Part shown: positions 58,214 to 60,556 of the stretch, one piece after another
How positions within the stretch are numbered: the stretch's first letter is position 1
How the letters are laid out: each line of letters opens with the position of its first letter
Source: Mesorhizobium muleiense
Lineage (GTDB): Bacteria > Pseudomonadota > Alphaproteobacteria > Rhizobiales > Rhizobiaceae
NCBI RefSeq assembly: GCF_900099905.1
Contig: NZ_FNEE01000033.1
Span: forward strand, 1 to 60,556
DNA length: 60,556 bases
Direction of reading: 5' to 3'
The notes under the pieces: model-generated
What the model saw: only the letters and a program-made list of their open reading frames with translations
Database searches by the model: none
What the model was told of the DNA's origin: nothing
Translations under genes and position numbers: made by a program

Positions 58214-59308
58214 TTGCGGCAGACAGGCATTCTTCCGGATCAGGATATTTCCGCGCTGTACCAGTCGGGCGCGCTGAAGTCGCGGCGCGCGCTCGACGCC
58301 GACCAGGTCCAGCCGGCCAGCCTGGACCTCAGGCTTGGCGACAAGGCCTGGCGGGTGCGCGCCTCCTTCCTGCCCGGCCCCAACCACAGGGTTGCTGAAA
58401 AACTCGACCGCCTGAAGCTGCACGAAATCAATCTCACCGATGGTGCGGTGCTGGAGACGGGCTGCGTCTATATCGTGCCGCTGCTCGAGAGCCTGGCGCT
58501 TCCGGCAAACATTTCCGCCTCGGCCAACCCAAAAAGCTCGACCGGGCGGCTCGACATCTTCACCCGCGTGATGACCGATCGCGGCCACGAGTTCGACAAG
58601 ATCGCTGCCGGCTACAACGGCCCGCTCTATCTCGAAGTCAGCCCGCGCACCTTTCCGATCGTCGTCCGCGCCGGCTCGCGGCTGTCGCAGATCCGGTTCC
58701 GCACCGGCAATGCGCTTTTGTCGGAAAGCGAGCTGCACGAATTGCACCGTGCCGAGACGCTCGTCGCCACCGAGCCGCCGAACATTTCCGGCGGCGGCAT
58801 CGCACTGTCGATCGACCTCGATGGCGACAAGGACGGGCTGGTCGGCTACCGCGGCAAGCACCACACCGGCCTGGTCGATGTCGACAAGCGCGCCGCGCAG
58901 GATGTCGTCGATTTCTGGGACCCGCTCTACAAGAGCGGCGCCGGCGAACTGGTGCTCGATCCGGACGAATTTTACATCCTCGTCAGCCAGGAAGCGGTGC
59001 ATGTGCCGCCGCTCTATGCCGCCGAGATGACGCCCTTCGATCCGCTGGTCGGCGAATTCCGCGTCCACTATGCCGGTTTCTTCGATCCGGGTTTCGGCCA
59101 TTCGGCCTCGGGCGGCACCGGCAGCCGGGCCGTGCTCGAAGTGCGCAGCCACGAAGTGCCGTTCATCCTCGATCACGGCCAGATCGTCGGACGGCTGGTC
59201 TACGAGCACATGCTGAAGCGGCCGCAGGCGCTCTACGGCACAGATCTCGGCTCGAACTATCAGGCGCAGGGCCTGAAACTGTCCAAGCATTTTCGCGCCG
59301 CGCGCTGA
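58214..59308 (+). CDS. 2'-deoxycytidine 5'-triphosphate deaminase-family protein
   Basis: This 364-residue protein has two dUTPase/dCTP deaminase-like folds: an N-terminal half (DQVQPASLDLRLGDKAWRVR; SANPKSSTGRLDIFTRVMTD) and a C-terminal half (VHVPPLYAAEMTPFDPLVGE; then VHYAGFFDPGFG). The doubled form is known in alphaproteobacteria and is named dCTP deaminase. TTG 58214 is preferred since GGAG lies seven bases upstream; ATG 58127 is open but lacks a site. It is divergent from the metZ riboswitch. Confidence 0.85.
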   Translation: MRQTGILPDQDISALYQSGALKSRRALDADQVQPASLDLRLGDKAWRVRASFLPGPNHRVAEKLDRLKLHEINLTDGAVLETGCVYIVPLLESLALPANISASANPKSSTGRLDIFTRVMTDRGHEFDKIAAGYNGPLYLEVSPRTFPIVVRAGSRLSQIRFRTGNALLSESELHELHRAETLVATEPPNISGGGIALSIDLDGDKDGLVGYRGKHHTGLVDVDKRAAQDVVDFWDPLYKSGAGELVLDPDEFYILVSQEAVHVPPLYAAEMTPFDPLVGEFRVHYAGFFDPGFGHSASGGTGSRAVLEVRSHEVPFILDHGQIVGRLVYEHMLKRPQALYGTDLGSNYQAQGLKLSKHFRAAR

Positions 59309-59401
59309 TCGCCCACTATGATCAGACCATGCTTGCCTGACCTTACGGGTCGTGCTTGGCTGTCTTAGCCGTCAATACGGTTGGAACAAGGGGAACAAAA
59401 A

Positions 59402-60175
59402 ATGCAGATTTCAAGATGGATCGCATCGGCAGCAACAGCCGTCATGCTGGCGATGTCAGTCGGGTCGCTGTCGGCGCAAGCACAGGAAAAGTTGAAGATC
59501 GCCACTGAAGGCGCCTATCCGCCGTTCAATACCATCACCGCGGATGGCAAGCTCGTCGGCTTCGACATCGACATCACCAATGCGCTTTGCGCTCAGATGA
59601 AGGTCGAATGCGAACTTGTCACGCAGGACTGGGACGGCATGATCCCGGCGCTCCAGGCCAAAAAATTCGACGCCATCATCGCGTCCATGAGCATTACCGA
59701 GGAGCGCAAGAAGCAGGTCTCCTTCACCAACAAATACTATACGACGCCGCTTTCGCTGGTGGCCTTGAAGGACAGCGATATTGCCTCGACCGAACCGGCG
59801 GCACTCGCCGGCAAGACAGTCGGCGCCCAGGCTTCGACCACCCAGGCCGACTATGCCCAGGATGTCTATGGCAAGGCCGGCGCCGAGGCGAAGCTCTATC
59901 CAACCCAGGAGGAGGCGGTCGCCGACCTGATGAACGGCCGTCTCGATGCCGTCCTTTCAGACAAATTCGTGCTGATGGACTGGATGAAGAAATCGAGCGA
60001 CGACTGCTGCAAGATGGTCGGCGACGTCAAGGGCACGGAGACCGAAGCCGGTATCGCCGTGCGCCAGGAAGACACTGCGCTGCGCGAAAAGCTCAACGCC
60101 GCAATCGACGCGATCGTCGCCGACGGCACCTACAAGAAGATTCAGGCCAAATATTTCGACTTCGATATTTATTGA
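59402..60175 (+). CDS. Amino-acid ABC transporter substrate-binding protein (SBP family 3)
   Basis: This 257-residue protein has a signal peptide (MQISRWIASAATAVMLAMSV) and the family 3 motifs IATEGAYPPFNTITADGKLV, GFDIDITNALCAQMKVECEL and IIASMSITEERKKQVSFTNK. It likely binds a basic amino acid such as lysine, arginine or ornithine, as these are the nearest-looking families. AAGGGGAAC precedes ATG 59402. No permease genes follow because an insertion sequence and the window edge come next. Confidence 0.9.
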   Translation: MQISRWIASAATAVMLAMSVGSLSAQAQEKLKIATEGAYPPFNTITADGKLVGFDIDITNALCAQMKVECELVTQDWDGMIPALQAKKFDAIIASMSITEERKKQVSFTNKYYTTPLSLVALKDSDIASTEPAALAGKTVGAQASTTQADYAQDVYGKAGAEAKLYPTQEEAVADLMNGRLDAVLSDKFVLMDWMKKSSDDCCKMVGDVKGTETEAGIAVRQEDTALREKLNAAIDAIVADGTYKKIQAKYFDFDIY

Positions 60176-60195
60176 GGCGTTGAAGCTGCGCGTTC

Positions 60196-60211
60196 TCCTT
60201 CTCCCCTTGTG
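60196..60211 (+). repeat. Truncated arm of RIME-like palindrome at the IS junction
   Basis: CTCCTTCTCCCCTTGTG matches the arm at 10195-10210 but stops abruptly at about 60211, where GAGGGCTTTGCACGG begins. The other arm is absent within the window. This fits insertion of the following IS into the palindrome. Confidence 0.65.
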
Positions 60212-60556
60212 AGGGCTTTGCACGGGGGCCGAAGTTTGGCGCAGATGGCGCATGGGGCGTTTTTTGAAACGCAATCAGGCCACATTGGCCCGGTTGCAGG
60301 CCTCGGGGGCCCAATTGGGCCCCCCCTCGGCGGATTTTGGGCAGACTCCGCCCCCTCATGCCGGCTTCCTCACCGCGAAGAGGACGGCGGCCGCCCGTTG
60401 CAGATTGTAGCCGCAGCCGGCAAGCACGCACTGCGTCCGGTTGGTCGCCAGGTTGAAGAAGCGCAGCCGCCGCATGCCGTAGTGCTGCTTGAACACCGCA
60501 AACGGCCGCTCCACCGCCGCCCGCACCTTGGAGATCAGCCGGTTGCGCTGCTTCTG
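60211..60556 (-). mobile_element. IS5-like insertion sequence, partial (cut by window edge)
   Basis: The element appears to begin near 60211 with GAGGGCTTTGCAC, a terminal-inverted-repeat-like end for the IS5 group, and carries a transposase C-terminus on the minus strand. The other end is outside the window. Confidence 0.65.
60356..60556 (-). CDS. IS5-family transposase, C-terminal part (cut by window edge)
   Basis: The minus-strand frame reads QKQRNRLISKVRAAVERPF, then AVFKQHYGMRRLRFFNLATN, then RTQCVLAGCGYNLQRAAAVL, ending at TGA (60356-60358). These match the C-terminal DDE-transposase region of IS5-group proteins. About 66 residues are visible. Whether the full element is active is unknown. 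Confidence 0.8.
   Translation of the reverse strand, partial: QKQRNRLISKVRAAVERPFAVFKQHYGMRRLRFFNLATNRTQCVLAGCGYNLQRAAAVLFAVRKPA

Overview
The window looks like a chromosomal segment of a Mesorhizobium-like alphaproteobacterium (Rhizobiales). This is inferred from the GC-rich codon use, the Tad/Cpa pilus locus, a GcrA regulator, a PodJ-type polarity protein, a class I lysyl-tRNA synthetase, a SAM-II riboswitch before metZ, a LuxR/LuxI pair, and rhizobial-style intergenic palindromes. No database search was run, so names rest on motifs and family knowledge.

Layout. 1-690: 3' end of a group II intron (maturase C-terminus plus domains V and VI), then a decayed GIY-YIG nuclease gene. 1021-11174: Flp/Tad pilus locus (pilA, cpaA, cpaB-C-D-E-F, tadB, tadC, and tadD on the opposite strand). 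11297-14855: M17 aminopeptidase, MarR-like regulator, NlpC/P60 hydrolase, and a DUF559 gene set among palindromic repeats. 14856-18079: ligase-associated helicase and PdeM nuclease. 18086-26970: a sulfur module on the minus strand: a SoeABC/DmsABC-like molybdenum oxidoreductase, a divergent LysR regulator, an Hsp70-like gene, a TIGR02186 protein and a TauE/SafE permease. 27160-31155: a large PodJ-like gene. 31601-38847: a MerR regulator with matching operators and a beta-oxidation operon (two acyl-CoA dehydrogenases, thiolase, FadB-type enzyme).

38930-43554: LexA-like S24 regulator, exported nuclease-like protein, lysK, TerB-like protein, and a periplasmic solute-binding protein whose 3' end is repeated in tandem. 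43816-46048: quorum sensing (luxR, luxI, and a crotonase in the same operon). 46120-50522: phosphate and metal genes (ppk2, phoR, phoU, corA), with no pst genes or phoB between or after them. 50639-53641: gcrA divergent from argD-argF, with an unusual leader before argD. 53804-60175: hslO, apaG, a GT2/GT21-like glycosyltransferase, metZ under a SAM-II riboswitch with an intrinsic terminator, a dCTP deaminase-family gene, and an amino-acid-binding protein. 60196-60556: an insertion sequence that appears to interrupt a rhizobial palindrome and runs off the window.

The strongest leads are the luxI-crotonase pair with a non-hydratase active site, the argD leader (terminator plus Arg-rich upstream ORF overlapping the argD start), the SAM-II/terminator leader of metZ, the inverted-repeat-flanked DUF559 gene, the stop-codon-bearing 24-bp tandem repeat, and the LiuR-type operator pair. 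No tRNA, rRNA or CRISPR array was recognised.
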